NCBI GenBank assembly: GCA_016462305.1
Contig: JAEMTM010000009.1
Coordinates: forward strand, 1 to 26,231
Reading direction: 5' to 3'
Source of the DNA: Sphingomonadaceae bacterium
GTDB lineage: Bacteria > Pseudomonadota > Alphaproteobacteria > Sphingomonadales > Sphingomonadaceae
Length of the DNA: 26,231 nt
Every line of letters begins with the position of its first letter. Position 1 is the first letter of the stretch. The position numbers and the translations under genes were made by a program. The notes beneath the pieces are model-generated. The model made no database searches, was not told where the DNA came from, and was given only the letters and a program-made list of their open reading frames with translations. Positions 7,748 through 16,002 of the stretch are shown here, piece after piece.

Positions 7748-9489
7748 CGCTCTTTCCGAACGAACACAGCATTTCCGCCAATCCATGTTTCGACCGGCTG
7801 GATCTTGTGAATCTCTGTCACCGGAATGTCGAAAGGATTCTGGTCGAGGATGACGAGATCGGCATATTTGCCGATAGCGATCGAGCCTGCATCCTTCTCA
7901 ATGCCCATGCGTTTGGCAGCATGGATCGTGAACATGTCAATCGCCTGGCGCAGCGTGATTGCCTGACCAAGTCCGAACGACCGCTCCCCACCCCCTGGAT
8001 TGCGCCGTGTCACCGCTGTCTCAATCCCGATCCACGGGTTTGGCGTCGGCACAACCGCCCAGTCGGATCCCGCGATGACAAGCGCGTCGGCGGCAAAGCC
8101 ATCCTTGATCGGCCAGACGCGATCAATGCGTGGCGAACCGACCGCCTTCGTAATATCGTCGTTGATCGGCTGGGGGTCCCAGAGATAGGGCGAGAATTCG
8201 AGCGACGTATTGAGCGCCTTGAAGCGGGGCAGGTCGGCTGGATCGACAAAGGTCGAATGTGCGACTTGATGGATCGGACCCTTCATCCCGTTCGCCTGTC
8301 GCGCCGCCGCGATGGCATCAAGCGACGCCCTGACCGCCCAATCGCCGGCGGCGTGAAACATCACGCTGATCCCTTGCTTGTCCCATATAGTTACATTCGC
8401 CGCCATCCGCACGGGATCGAACAGCAGCAGCCCGCGCTCGGGTGCATTGGGTTGGCCCGCCTGATAGCGCGCCAGCATCGCGCCAGTGTGGCTTTCGGTC
8501 GGCACGCCATCGGCAAAGACCTTGATACAATTGGTGTTGAAATTGGGGCGGGCGTAGCTTGCGCGTGCGGCAAGCGTAGCATCCAGCTCCTTGTTATACT
8601 CGCCCGCCGCCGAATAGGCGATGCAAGCCTGCACGCGGTGCTTCAATATCTCGCGATCGGCGAGTCGGGAATAAACCTCGAGATCGTCGCGAAAAGCCAT
8701 CGCTTCCAGAAAGCCGACCAGCCCGTGGCCAGCGAGTATGTCCAGAATCTGCGCCAGATTCTGCTCAGTTTTGTCGAGCGGCTGCGGCGGAATTTTTGCC
8801 AGTACAAGCCGACTTGCGGTTTCGCGCAATATGCCCGTCGGCTTACCGCTTGAATCGCGCTCGATAATTCCGCCTTCGGGATTGGGCGTAGTGTCGGTAA
8901 TCCCTGCTTCCTTCAAAGCTCTGCTATTCGCCCAGACGCTATGGCCGCTCACGTCGAACAGCATGAGCGGATTGTCTGGCGAGACGGCATCGAGCGTCGC
9001 AGCCGTAATCGGCGTACCTTCCAGCAGCGATGCCTGCCATTGCCCGCCTGTTACCCACTCGCCGGGTTTTGCTGCCTTCACGCAGTTCGAGACGAGGCCG
9101 AGCAGCTTTTTCGCATCGGCATCCTGCGGCACGCGGCAACGGCCCTCATCGCCTTTTGCCTGCAAGACCGGATGGACGTGCATGTCGTAAAGGCCGGGAA
9201 GGACCGTCTTGCCTTTCAGGTCGATGACCTTGGCGGCTTTCTTCACCCATTTCTTTGCCATCCGCGCATCACCGATGCCGGAAATTCTGCCATCGGCTAT
9301 AGTGATGGCGGTTTGCCAGCCGGTCGCGGTGTATATCTTCCCGTTATGCAGGAGGATTTGGGCGCTGGCAGGTTCAGATTCCTTGGCCCGCAAGGGAGGA
9401 TGGAAGGCCATCGCCCCGAGAAGGAAGACAAACGCAGCCTTTTTCAACGCGCCGCGATGTCCATATCTTCCCAAAGGCGCAAAACTCAT
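7744..9489 (-). CDS. Second exported YtcJ-type amidohydrolase (family 3)
   Basis: This 581-residue paralogue of the protein at 2658-4382 shares its order of motifs: LPGLYDMHVHP with metal ligands H104 and H106, a MFHAAGDWAVRASLDAI segment, HQVAHSTFVDP, GSDWAVVPTPNPW, and a terminal YADLVILDQNP strand. A basic-hydrophobic segment near residues 15-34 (ALKKAAFVFLLGAMAF) suggests export or membrane anchoring, although no clean AXA cleavage site is evident. Two nearby ATGs exist. The one at 9489 has AAGGA at a 9-nt spacing, whereas the one at 9498 abuts the ribosome binding site, so 9489 is preferred. It lies 30 nt after the TonB receptor stop, and its stop overlaps the start of the quinoprotein dehydrogenase. 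Co-transcription with a receptor suggests that it hydrolyses the imported compound (inference). Confidence 0.87.
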   Translation of the reverse strand: MSFAPLGRYGHRGALKKAAFVFLLGAMAFHPPLRAKESEPASAQILLHNGKIYTATGWQTAITIADGRISGIGDARMAKKWVKKAAKVIDLKGKTVLPGLYDMHVHPVLQAKGDEGRCRVPQDADAKKLLGLVSNCVKAAKPGEWVTGGQWQASLLEGTPITAATLDAVSPDNPLMLFDVSGHSVWANSRALKEAGITDTTPNPEGGIIERDSSGKPTGILRETASRLVLAKIPPQPLDKTEQNLAQILDILAGHGLVGFLEAMAFRDDLEVYSRLADREILKHRVQACIAYSAAGEYNKELDATLAARASYARPNFNTNCIKVFADGVPTESHTGAMLARYQAGQPNAPERGLLLFDPVRMAANVTIWDKQGISVMFHAAGDWAVRASLDAIAAARQANGMKGPIHQVAHSTFVDPADLPRFKALNTSLEFSPYLWDPQPINDDITKAVGSPRIDRVWPIKDGFAADALVIAGSDWAVVPTPNPWIGIETAVTRRNPGGGERSFGLGQAITLRQAIDMFTIHAAKRMGIEKDAGSIAIGKYADLVILDQNPFDIPVTEIHKIQPVETWIGGNAVFVRKER

Positions 9490-9519
9490 TCCATCCATTC
9501 CTTTACGGCATGTCCGCGG

Positions 9520-11856
9520 TCAGAAGTCGTAACTGACCGTCACACCAAAAGTGCGTGGCCGGACGATATGCGACCGGTAGATCGTCGCAAGGCCGTTATC
9601 GCGCTGCCGACGTCCTGCCCAGACCGCCTGGTCGAGCAGGTTGTTCGCAAAGACCGAAATATCGAAGCCATTGAGCTTATATCCGGCGCGCATCGACAAT
9701 GCTTTGATCGCAGGCGCCGTGCTCAGCGTCAGATCGACCCCGCCATTGCGCGGGTCGAGAGATGCCGGAGTCGATTTTTGTTTTGCCTGATAATCAAAGT
9801 CGGCGCGGATATAGGCGTCGTTGCTTCCGACCGTGAAGTCATATTGTCCGTGCAGCGACATTGTCCAAGGCGGGGCGATGACATTATTGCCGGCGCTTAC
9901 CAACGGGACAGTGGCGGTAGGCCCGCCGAAGAAGGTCTTGAGGAACTTCGCGTCGGTATAACCAACTTCAGCCTGAAGCGTCAGCGCGTCGGTGACCTTC
10001 CAGTCCATTTGGACATCAAAGCCGCGGCTGCGCGCATCACCGAGGTTGGCGGTAAACTGGAAACCGCAGCTGTTGATCCCGACATTCTGCTGGATGTCTT
10101 TCCAGTCGATCTGATAGGCACTAGCTTGGACACCGAAGCGGCTCGTGCGGGTTTTGACACCGGCTTCATAGCTCCACACCGAATCCGAATTGTAAAGTTC
10201 GGGGCGGCCGTTTGGATAGCCGATCGACCTCAGCTCTGGCGCGCAGGGCGAACCGACCTGCGGGTTATAACCGCCCGGGCGGAACCCCTTTGCAACCGAA
10301 CCGTATAAAAGGGTGCTATCGGTGACCTGGAAATCGACCCCGAATTTCGGCGTGAAGGGTTTTTCCTTTTGGGTGCCGACGTCGGTGACCGGCGGGCCTA
10401 CGACCGGTCCTCGCGCGAACGAATTAATGGCAAACTTGGTCTCGCCATAGCGCAAGCCGAGGGTCAGGGTGAGCCGGTCGACGGGCCTGAAATTGACCTG
10501 CCCGAACATGGCCAGTTGCGTATCCTTCGACCGTGTCGCCTGATCGTAGATTAGACGCCCGTCGACCAGCGGCGGGAAGACGGGAATGAGGAACGGCGCA
10601 TATTGAAACAGGAACCGGTCGTCGACCTGCTGGACCGACAACTGTTTTGCGCTCTGGAAGAACCCGCCGACGACCCAAGAGAACATCCCGCCATTATCGG
10701 TCGATTGCAAACGCAGTTCGGCGGTCAGGTTTTTCTGTGTGTTGACGAAACCGCTGACGGCCGATTGGTTCGGAAAGATCGGCAGCGTGATTCCGGTAAA
10801 CAGGCTCTGGTCGAAGGTCGTATAATCGGCGTCAAACTCCTGCCTGCGATCGAAATAGGAGCCGATTGCGACAAGCTCTGCGCCGCCTAGATCATAGCTG
10901 ATGTTGATGGCGGGCAGGATGAAGCGGTCTCGCCCAGACTCCTGTACACGGTTGCCGTTAAGGAACACGCCGTTTTCATAGTCGGAAAATTGCCGGTCGG
11001 GAACATTAAGGTCCCTCCGCAAATTGTCCCAGCTTTCGGGACTGTCGTTTGTATAGATTCGTTGATAGACGAGCGAAGGTGTGACCGTCAGTTCGGGCGT
11101 GGGGGTCCATGCTAGCGAAAGACGGCCCACGAACGAATTGGTGTAGTTCGCATCTTTTTCCACAACGCTCCGGTCTTCGAAACGAACGCGGTCAATGAAG
11201 CCACCCTGGCGACGATAATAAGCGCTTGCCCGGATCGCCAGCATGTCGGCCACCAGCGGCGTGTTAACCGCAAGGCCGCCTTCGTAGCTCGGCGAGCCAT
11301 TTTCGGTGAACGCCAGCTCTGCACGGGCGCGACCGCTGGTTTCAGTCGCATCGGCTTGTGGTGAAATGAAGCGGATCGTTCCACCCTGCGACCCCGAACC
11401 GAACAGCGTGCCTTGCGGGCCGCGTAGCACTTCGATGCGCTCAAGGTCAAAAATTACAGGAAAGACCGTGCCGCCGCTATACCCCAGTGCGCGGACCTGA
11501 ACGGGTGTGTCGTCGATATATACGCCGGTGGTTGAGGCACCTACGGACGAGTTGATCCCGCGAATGGCGATGTTCGTCGTCGTGTTTGTAGATTCGAATG
11601 TTATCCCCGGCGTCTGGCGGATCACTTCACCGAAATCGCGGATGCCGCGCTCTTCAAGCGTTTCGGCAGAGAAGGCGCTGACGCTCAACGGAACCTTGCT
11701 CAACGCCTCCGATTTGCGGGTTGCGGTAACAACGATTTCCCCGTTTTCAGCAGCCTCTTCGGTATCGGCCGCTTCTTGGGCAAATGCCGGAAATGCAATA
11801 GCGAACGCGGCGCTGGCGACCGTTGCTTTGAGCGCTATTTTCAACACCTTTGTCAT
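9520..11856 (-). CDS. TonB-dependent outer-membrane receptor
   Basis: This 778-residue protein has a signal peptide cleaved after AFA at residues 24-26 and a TonB-box-like EIVVTATRK at about 40-48. A plug domain follows, with the conserved VYIDDTPV and ERIEVLRGPQGTLFGSGSQGGTIRFIS motifs. The remainder is a long beta-barrel ending in VTVSYDF with the terminal Phe needed for outer-membrane assembly. A GGGAGGA ribosome binding site lies 8 nt before the ATG. Receptors of this FecA/CirA-like class import substrates beyond siderophores in sphingomonads, including aromatic compounds and oligomers (family knowledge). Being the first gene ahead of an amidohydrolase and a PQQ dehydrogenase, it probably imports their substrate. 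No FecR-type N-terminal signalling extension is visible. Confidence 0.95.
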   Translation of the reverse strand: MTKVLKIALKATVASAAFAIAFPAFAQEAADTEEAAENGEIVVTATRKSEALSKVPLSVSAFSAETLEERGIRDFGEVIRQTPGITFESTNTTTNIAIRGINSSVGASTTGVYIDDTPVQVRALGYSGGTVFPVIFDLERIEVLRGPQGTLFGSGSQGGTIRFISPQADATETSGRARAELAFTENGSPSYEGGLAVNTPLVADMLAIRASAYYRRQGGFIDRVRFEDRSVVEKDANYTNSFVGRLSLAWTPTPELTVTPSLVYQRIYTNDSPESWDNLRRDLNVPDRQFSDYENGVFLNGNRVQESGRDRFILPAINISYDLGGAELVAIGSYFDRRQEFDADYTTFDQSLFTGITLPIFPNQSAVSGFVNTQKNLTAELRLQSTDNGGMFSWVVGGFFQSAKQLSVQQVDDRFLFQYAPFLIPVFPPLVDGRLIYDQATRSKDTQLAMFGQVNFRPVDRLTLTLGLRYGETKFAINSFARGPVVGPPVTDVGTQKEKPFTPKFGVDFQVTDSTLLYGSVAKGFRPGGYNPQVGSPCAPELRSIGYPNGRPELYNSDSVWSYEAGVKTRTSRFGVQASAYQIDWKDIQQNVGINSCGFQFTANLGDARSRGFDVQMDWKVTDALTLQAEVGYTDAKFLKTFFGGPTATVPLVSAGNNVIAPPWTMSLHGQYDFTVGSNDAYIRADFDYQAKQKSTPASLDPRNGGVDLTLSTAPAIKALSMRAGYKLNGFDISVFANNLLDQAVWAGRRQRDNGLATIYRSHIVRPRTFGVTVSYDF

Positions 11857-12046
11857 AATTTCATCCTCCCATTAGTTTCTCGAATTTCAGCAACGAAGCT
11901 AAAGCCAACTCACCATTGCTTGATTGACGGAAGCAATCATCATGCATCGCGTTTGAGCAGAAACATCAATTGGCGTTCTTTGAGACGCAAGATTGGCCGG
12001 AATTGCTAAAGTCCCTTCCAAGCCCGGGTGAGGATAAACGAGCCAC
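11857..12046. other. Intergenic region between the two TonB receptor genes, with a 7-9-7 dyad
   Basis: These 190 nt separate two same-strand receptors and should contain the promoter of the 9520-11856 operon. The clearest element is the inverted repeat ATTGCTT at 11915-11921, a 9-nt spacer, and AAGCAAT at 11931-11937, about 60-80 nt upstream of the receptor ATG. A half-site ATTGGCC lies at 11992-11998, resembling one arm of the window-wide dyad, but its partner arm is poor. The pair GGTGAG at 12027-12032 and CTCACC at 12046-12051 could form a hairpin at the stop codon of the upstream receptor, although no T-run follows. Confidence 0.4.
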
Positions 12047-14428
12047 TCACCACCGCAATGTCACATTAGCTCCATAGGTCGCCGGTTTGGCGTAAACCGA
12101 AGTCGTGCCAAGGATGCCGAGATTCAGCGTATAAGCGCGGTATGCTTTGTCAAAGATGTTGCGCCCGAATAGCTGAAGCGACACGCGTTCGCTATCGCTG
12201 GTCCATGTCAGCGAGGCGTTCGAGACATTATAGGATGGTTGCAATGACGACCGACCGTTTGTTACTTCCAGATATTGCTTGTCATACCAGACGCCATCAA
12301 ACTGTGCCGCGATGTTGCCCGCAAGCGCGTCGAAATTGTAGCGCAAAAGATAGTTGAAGCTGAACTTCGGCGCATTGGGCAGCTTCGCATCGGTGATCGT
12401 GTTTTGCGGGAAATCGCAGAAAAATGAGCCGTCGCGCTGATTGACGCAATATTGCGCATTCGGCGCCCCTGGGGAAAATTCCGGTCCGAATTGCGCCTGC
12501 GGACCCGAAACCTCATCGACCTTGTTGGTTTGCCAGGTCGCGCCGAGATTGGCATTAAACCTATCGTTTGGCTGCCAGAAAAGCTCAAGTTCGGCGCCCG
12601 TCGCGCGCGCATCGCTGTTGCTGACTTGCGGCAACCCGCCGAGTACAGAAAAGGCCTGATAGTCTTCGTAGATATAGTGATACCCCGTCGCGTTGACACG
12701 CAACGCACCGCTGTCGCTCGCCCATTTCACGCCGCCTTCGAACGAGCTGAGCTTTTCTGGCTTGTGGCGGAAACTCGCTGGTGTCACATCTGCGCTGAGC
12801 GTCCAGTTGCCGCCCTTGATCCCGCGGTTCCAGGACAGGAAGACGAGCATGTCGCTGTTCGGCTTGTAATTCAGCCCGACCCGCGCGGCCCAATCACCAT
12901 AAGAAATGCGGCTAACGCCGGGAATGGCAGCTTCGAAAGTCTCGTCCGTTGCCCTTGTCGTGGTCGGGAAACCCCTGTCGATAAGCCGCGATATATAATC
13001 GATAGATTTGCGATCCTTCGAATAACGCAGACCGGCGATTGCGGTCAGGGTGTCGCTCAGATCATATTCGGCTTGGCCAAAAATCGACCAGTTTCGCGAC
13101 TTCAGCGTGTAATCTTCCATGACGCGCGGGTCATTCGCGGCACCGTTGATGGCAAGCGCGGTCCCGAGGATGGGCGCACCAATGGTCGTGATGTCGCCGC
13201 CGATTTTCATGTCGAGATAATAAGCGCCGGCCTGCCAGCGCAAGCGGTCGGTTTCGCCCGAAAATCGGAGTTCCTGGCTGAATTGGCGATAGTTTGCATT
13301 GGTCAAGAACTGGATGACCGTGATTGGCAATGCATCACCATCCTCGCCATAGGATTTTTTCAATTCGGTGTAATTGGTGATTGCGGTCAGATCGACGCTG
13401 CCAAGGTCATAGGTGAGCTTGCCTTGATAGATGTCGGTTGTCCGGTTGAAATATCCGATATCGTTGGAGAAGTTCGCAAATGGACTGGCTGCTTGCCCCG
13501 TGATGCCGTTAATGACGCCGCCCGATCCGTTGCCGAGCCCCGCTGCGTTTACGCCGCAAAAGCCGTTGGCGAGCAGGTCGCAATTGTCGAAAACATATCC
13601 GCCGGTAGCAACATCGTCGTCTTCGCTATGCTTCACCCAAAGGTCGAGTTGCCCGTTATCGCCGAGATCGGCTTGAAGCGTGCCGCGGATAGCCCAACCA
13701 TCCTCTCCGCCCAGATCCTGGCCATTGCCATCAAACGTGCCGGGAAGCGCCGCAGCGGATTTGATATAACCGTCGGCCTTGACAACACGCCCGGCAACCC
13801 GGAACCGCAGACCGGACGTTATCTGGCCGCCGACCGCGGCTTCGAAAGCACGGCGGTCGAACCGTTCGTAGCTGAGTTCGGCATAGCCGTTGGCCACATC
13901 CTCGCTGGCGTCGCGGCTGATATAGTGGACAAGGCCGCCTGTGGCATTGCGCCCGAACAGCGTGCCTTGAGGTCCGCGCAGCACCTCCACCCGTTCGGTA
14001 TCGAACAACTGGCCCGAAATGCCGTTGATCGACCCCATATAGGCGTCGTCCATATAGACCGCGACTGGCGCTTCGAGATAATCGGTGAAATTATTCTGCG
14101 AAATCCCGCGAAGATTGAAGATCGTCACATTGGGCGACCAGGCGTTGAGCTGAAAGGCCGGTATCTGCTGCGTGATCTGCACAGTGTCGGTTATGCCCAG
14201 CGCTTCCAATTGTTCGCCCGAGTAGGCTGAGACCGAAATTCCGACCTTTTGCAGATTTTCCGAACGTTTCTGCGCGGTGACGACGATATCGCCAAAACCA
14301 ACACTCTCATCGGTCTCGGTGGCTTGCGGCTGCTGATCCTGTGCAAATGCTACGCCGGAAAAAGGCAATGTGAATGTGTACGCAAGCGCGGTCGCTAAGG
14401 AAATGTGCGTGTTGAATTTAGCTTTCAT
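12047..14428 (-). CDS. TonB-dependent outer-membrane receptor
   Basis: This 793-residue receptor has a signal peptide cleaved after AFA near residue 29 and a TonB-box-like DIVVTAQKR at about 47-55. Its plug contains VYMDDAYMGS and ERVEVLRGPQGTLFGRNATGGLVHYIS. The barrel finishes with a GANVTLRW C-terminus, ending in an aromatic residue. The FGRNATGG variant and overall length place it with the large sphingomonad receptor group whose substrates are mostly unknown. The ATG at 14428 is chosen because GGGAG lies 8 nt upstream and the signal peptide starts there; the frame remains open for 23 more codons without support. It follows the aminotransferase gene by about 100 nt and may have its own promoter. 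It is clearly diverged from the other receptor at 9520-11856, so the region may import two compounds or two forms of one. Confidence 0.95.
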   Translation of the reverse strand: MKAKFNTHISLATALAYTFTLPFSGVAFAQDQQPQATETDESVGFGDIVVTAQKRSENLQKVGISVSAYSGEQLEALGITDTVQITQQIPAFQLNAWSPNVTIFNLRGISQNNFTDYLEAPVAVYMDDAYMGSINGISGQLFDTERVEVLRGPQGTLFGRNATGGLVHYISRDASEDVANGYAELSYERFDRRAFEAAVGGQITSGLRFRVAGRVVKADGYIKSAAALPGTFDGNGQDLGGEDGWAIRGTLQADLGDNGQLDLWVKHSEDDDVATGGYVFDNCDLLANGFCGVNAAGLGNGSGGVINGITGQAASPFANFSNDIGYFNRTTDIYQGKLTYDLGSVDLTAITNYTELKKSYGEDGDALPITVIQFLTNANYRQFSQELRFSGETDRLRWQAGAYYLDMKIGGDITTIGAPILGTALAINGAANDPRVMEDYTLKSRNWSIFGQAEYDLSDTLTAIAGLRYSKDRKSIDYISRLIDRGFPTTTRATDETFEAAIPGVSRISYGDWAARVGLNYKPNSDMLVFLSWNRGIKGGNWTLSADVTPASFRHKPEKLSSFEGGVKWASDSGALRVNATGYHYIYEDYQAFSVLGGLPQVSNSDARATGAELELFWQPNDRFNANLGATWQTNKVDEVSGPQAQFGPEFSPGAPNAQYCVNQRDGSFFCDFPQNTITDAKLPNAPKFSFNYLLRYNFDALAGNIAAQFDGVWYDKQYLEVTNGRSSLQPSYNVSNASLTWTSDSERVSLQLFGRNIFDKAYRAYTLNLGILGTTSVYAKPATYGANVTLRW

Positions 14429-14520
14429 CTGTTCGCTCCCTCGGCGAAAGCGGGGTGGTCTGGAGCAACCAGCACGCGCCTGACACCAATGTATCAAATG
14501 GTCCGGTGGGCGACCTTAGT

Positions 14521-14541
14521 TCTTGGCATTTCAGGCCAGAT
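14521..14541. promoter_or_regulatory. Weak copy of the ACTTGGCC-N5-GGCCAAGT dyad upstream of the receptor gene
   Basis: TCTTGGCA-N5-GGCCAGAT matches 12 of 16 arm bases of the dyad at 17211, with the same spacer. It overlaps the last codons and stop of the aminotransferase gene and lies about 95-115 nt upstream of the receptor ATG at 14428. Because it is partly coding and degenerate, it is only a candidate. Confidence 0.25.
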
Positions 14542-15829
14542 GGATTCGTGTCAGCACAGCCTCCAATCGATCCATCGCCTCGTCGATGATGTCATCTGGT
14601 GCGGTCAGCGCCGGAAGGAAGCGAATGACATTGCCGCGCAAGCCACAGGACAGCATCAGCAGCCCTTGATCGGCCGCAGCCTGGACAATGGCCTTTGTCA
14701 GCACCGGGTTAGGAGCGTTGGGGTCGCGATCTTTGACGATTTCGACCGCAATCATCGCGCCCGGACCGCGGACATCGCCAATGAAACCAAGCCCATTTTG
14801 TTGCAAGCTGCGCAGACGGGCCTTGATGCGATCACCGATACTGACGGCGCGTTCGCAAAGATCGTCCTCGTCGATGATTTTGAGCACTTCAAGCCCCGCG
14901 ACGCAGCCGAGCGGCGATCCGCCATAAGTTCCGCCGAGCCCGCCGGGATCGGGGGCATCCATGATGTCCGCTCGTCCGATGACGCCCGAAATCGGGAAGC
15001 CGCCGGCCATGGCTTTGGCGACGGTCAACAGATCGGGCGTCACGCCATTGGCCTCGCGCACCCAGTCCATCGCGAATATCCGACCGGTCCGGGCAAAGCC
15101 CGATTGCACTTCGTCGGCGATGAGCAGGATGCCATGCTCGTCGCAAATCTCGCGCAACGCTTTGAAAAAGGCGTATGATGCGGTGTAGAAGCCGCCCTCG
15201 CCCAACACTGGCTCAAGCACGATTGCCGCGACCGCCGAAGGCTCGATCGACGAAGCGAACAGCGCCTTCAGCCCTTCAATCGCCTCTTCGTCCGAAAAGC
15301 CGTGATAGGCTATGGGAAAGCGCGTGTGGAAGACATCGGTCGGCATAGGCCCGAACTTCGCTTTGTAGGGCATAACCTTGCCCGTCATCGCCAGCGTCAG
15401 CAACGTCCGCCCGTGATATCCGCCCTGAAAGGTAACAATACCGCGCCGACCAGTATGGGCGCGGGCGATCTTGACTGCGTTTTCGAGCGCTTCCGCGCCG
15501 GTCGTAAAGAATATCGTCTTGGCCGGACCATCGATGGGCGCGATTGCGTTTAATTGCTCCGCGAGCGCGACATAAGATTCATAAGGCGTGACCTGGAACG
15601 AGCAATGCGAAAACAGGTCGAGCTGCCGCTTGACGGCTTCGATAATACGCGGATCCCCATGGCCGGTGTTGCAAACGGCGATCCCCGTGGCGAGGTCGAT
15701 ATAGCGCTGCCCCTCGGCATCGAAGATAACTGCGTTGGCGCCTTTCGCAAAAAAGCGCTGGTGCATGGAGGAAACCCCGCGCGGAACCGCTGCTTCGCGC
15801 CGCTCCCATAATTGCTGATTGGTCGTCAT
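14531..15829 (-). CDS. Class III PLP aminotransferase, 4-aminobutyrate aminotransferase-like
   Basis: This 432-residue protein matches GabT-type omega-aminotransferases, which move a terminal amino group from GABA or a related omega-amino compound to 2-oxoglutarate or pyruvate, giving a semialdehyde. The phosphate-binding TTGAEALENAVKIAR is at about 109-123 and GGYHGRT near 136-142. The ring-stacking and Asp region IADEVQSGFARTG is at about 237-249, and the Schiff-base lysine K272 is in VAKAMAGGFP. Length is normal. The ATG overlaps the stop of the 58-aa ORF upstream (ATGA), so the two are translationally coupled in an operon led by the MFS transporter. In a gamma-glutamylated amine pathway such an enzyme could remove the amine nitrogen or deal with a released omega-amino intermediate. 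The actual substrate could equally be an aryl-alkyl amine. Confidence 0.9.
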   Translation of the reverse strand: MTTNQQLWERREAAVPRGVSSMHQRFFAKGANAVIFDAEGQRYIDLATGIAVCNTGHGDPRIIEAVKRQLDLFSHCSFQVTPYESYVALAEQLNAIAPIDGPAKTIFFTTGAEALENAVKIARAHTGRRGIVTFQGGYHGRTLLTLAMTGKVMPYKAKFGPMPTDVFHTRFPIAYHGFSDEEAIEGLKALFASSIEPSAVAAIVLEPVLGEGGFYTASYAFFKALREICDEHGILLIADEVQSGFARTGRIFAMDWVREANGVTPDLLTVAKAMAGGFPISGVIGRADIMDAPDPGGLGGTYGGSPLGCVAGLEVLKIIDEDDLCERAVSIGDRIKARLRSLQQNGLGFIGDVRGPGAMIAVEIVKDRDPNAPNPVLTKAIVQAAADQGLLMLSCGLRGNVIRFLPALTAPDDIIDEAMDRLEAVLTRIHLA

Positions 15830-16002
15830 GCTGACAGTCCCCCGATAAGTGCATATTTGAGTTCGAGATATTCATCCATATCCGCCGATGCCGCAGGAAT
15901 CGTGGCGATGACGTCGCCGGTCGCCGGATCGGAAACGGCCAAGCCCTCCGTCGCAAGATACGCCGCACGATACGGCGCAAGAAAATCGGGCAGCACCGTC
16001 AT
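15826..16002 (-). CDS. 58-residue ORF of unknown function, coupled to both neighbours
   Basis: The ORF starts at an ATG (16002) overlapping the MFS stop as ATGA and stops with a TGA overlapping the aminotransferase ATG as ATGA. An AAGGAG site lies about 6 nt before the start. It encodes 58 residues beginning MTVLPDFLAPYRAAYLA. The middle, DPATGDVIATIPAAS, looks like the N-terminal signature of aldehyde dehydrogenases (NPATGEVIATVPAAS type), but the catalytic domain is absent. The end, MDEYLELKYALIGGLSA, is not ALDH-like. There is no signal peptide or clear membrane segment. Start-stop overlaps on both sides plus a strong ribosome binding site argue that it is translated. It may be a small accessory protein of the transporter or transaminase, or a stub of a lost semialdehyde dehydrogenase that normally accompanies GabT. 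Confidence 0.7.
   Translation of the reverse strand: MTVLPDFLAPYRAAYLATEGLAVSDPATGDVIATIPAASADMDEYLELKYALIGGLSA

Noticed and set aside
7456..8853. A 465-codon plus-strand frame antisense to the PQQ dehydrogenase and amidohydrolase
   Set aside because: Same pattern of a shadow frame; it spans the junction of two convincing minus-strand genes.
8941..10308. A 455-codon plus-strand frame crossing the amidohydrolase and receptor genes
   Set aside because: It runs antisense through the conserved motifs of two real genes and across their junction, and its translation resembles no protein family.
11991..12011. Additional copy of the ACTTGGCC dyad upstream of the 9520-11856 receptor
   Set aside because: Only the left core ATTGGCC fits; the right arm matches 4 of 8 bases, too poor to separate from chance.
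12452..14230. A 592-codon open frame on the plus strand antisense to the TonB receptor at 12047-14428
   Set aside because: The minus-strand receptor has full plug and barrel motifs, while the antisense frame has no recognisable domain, no ribosome binding site and the arginine/alanine-rich composition of a GC-rich shadow frame.
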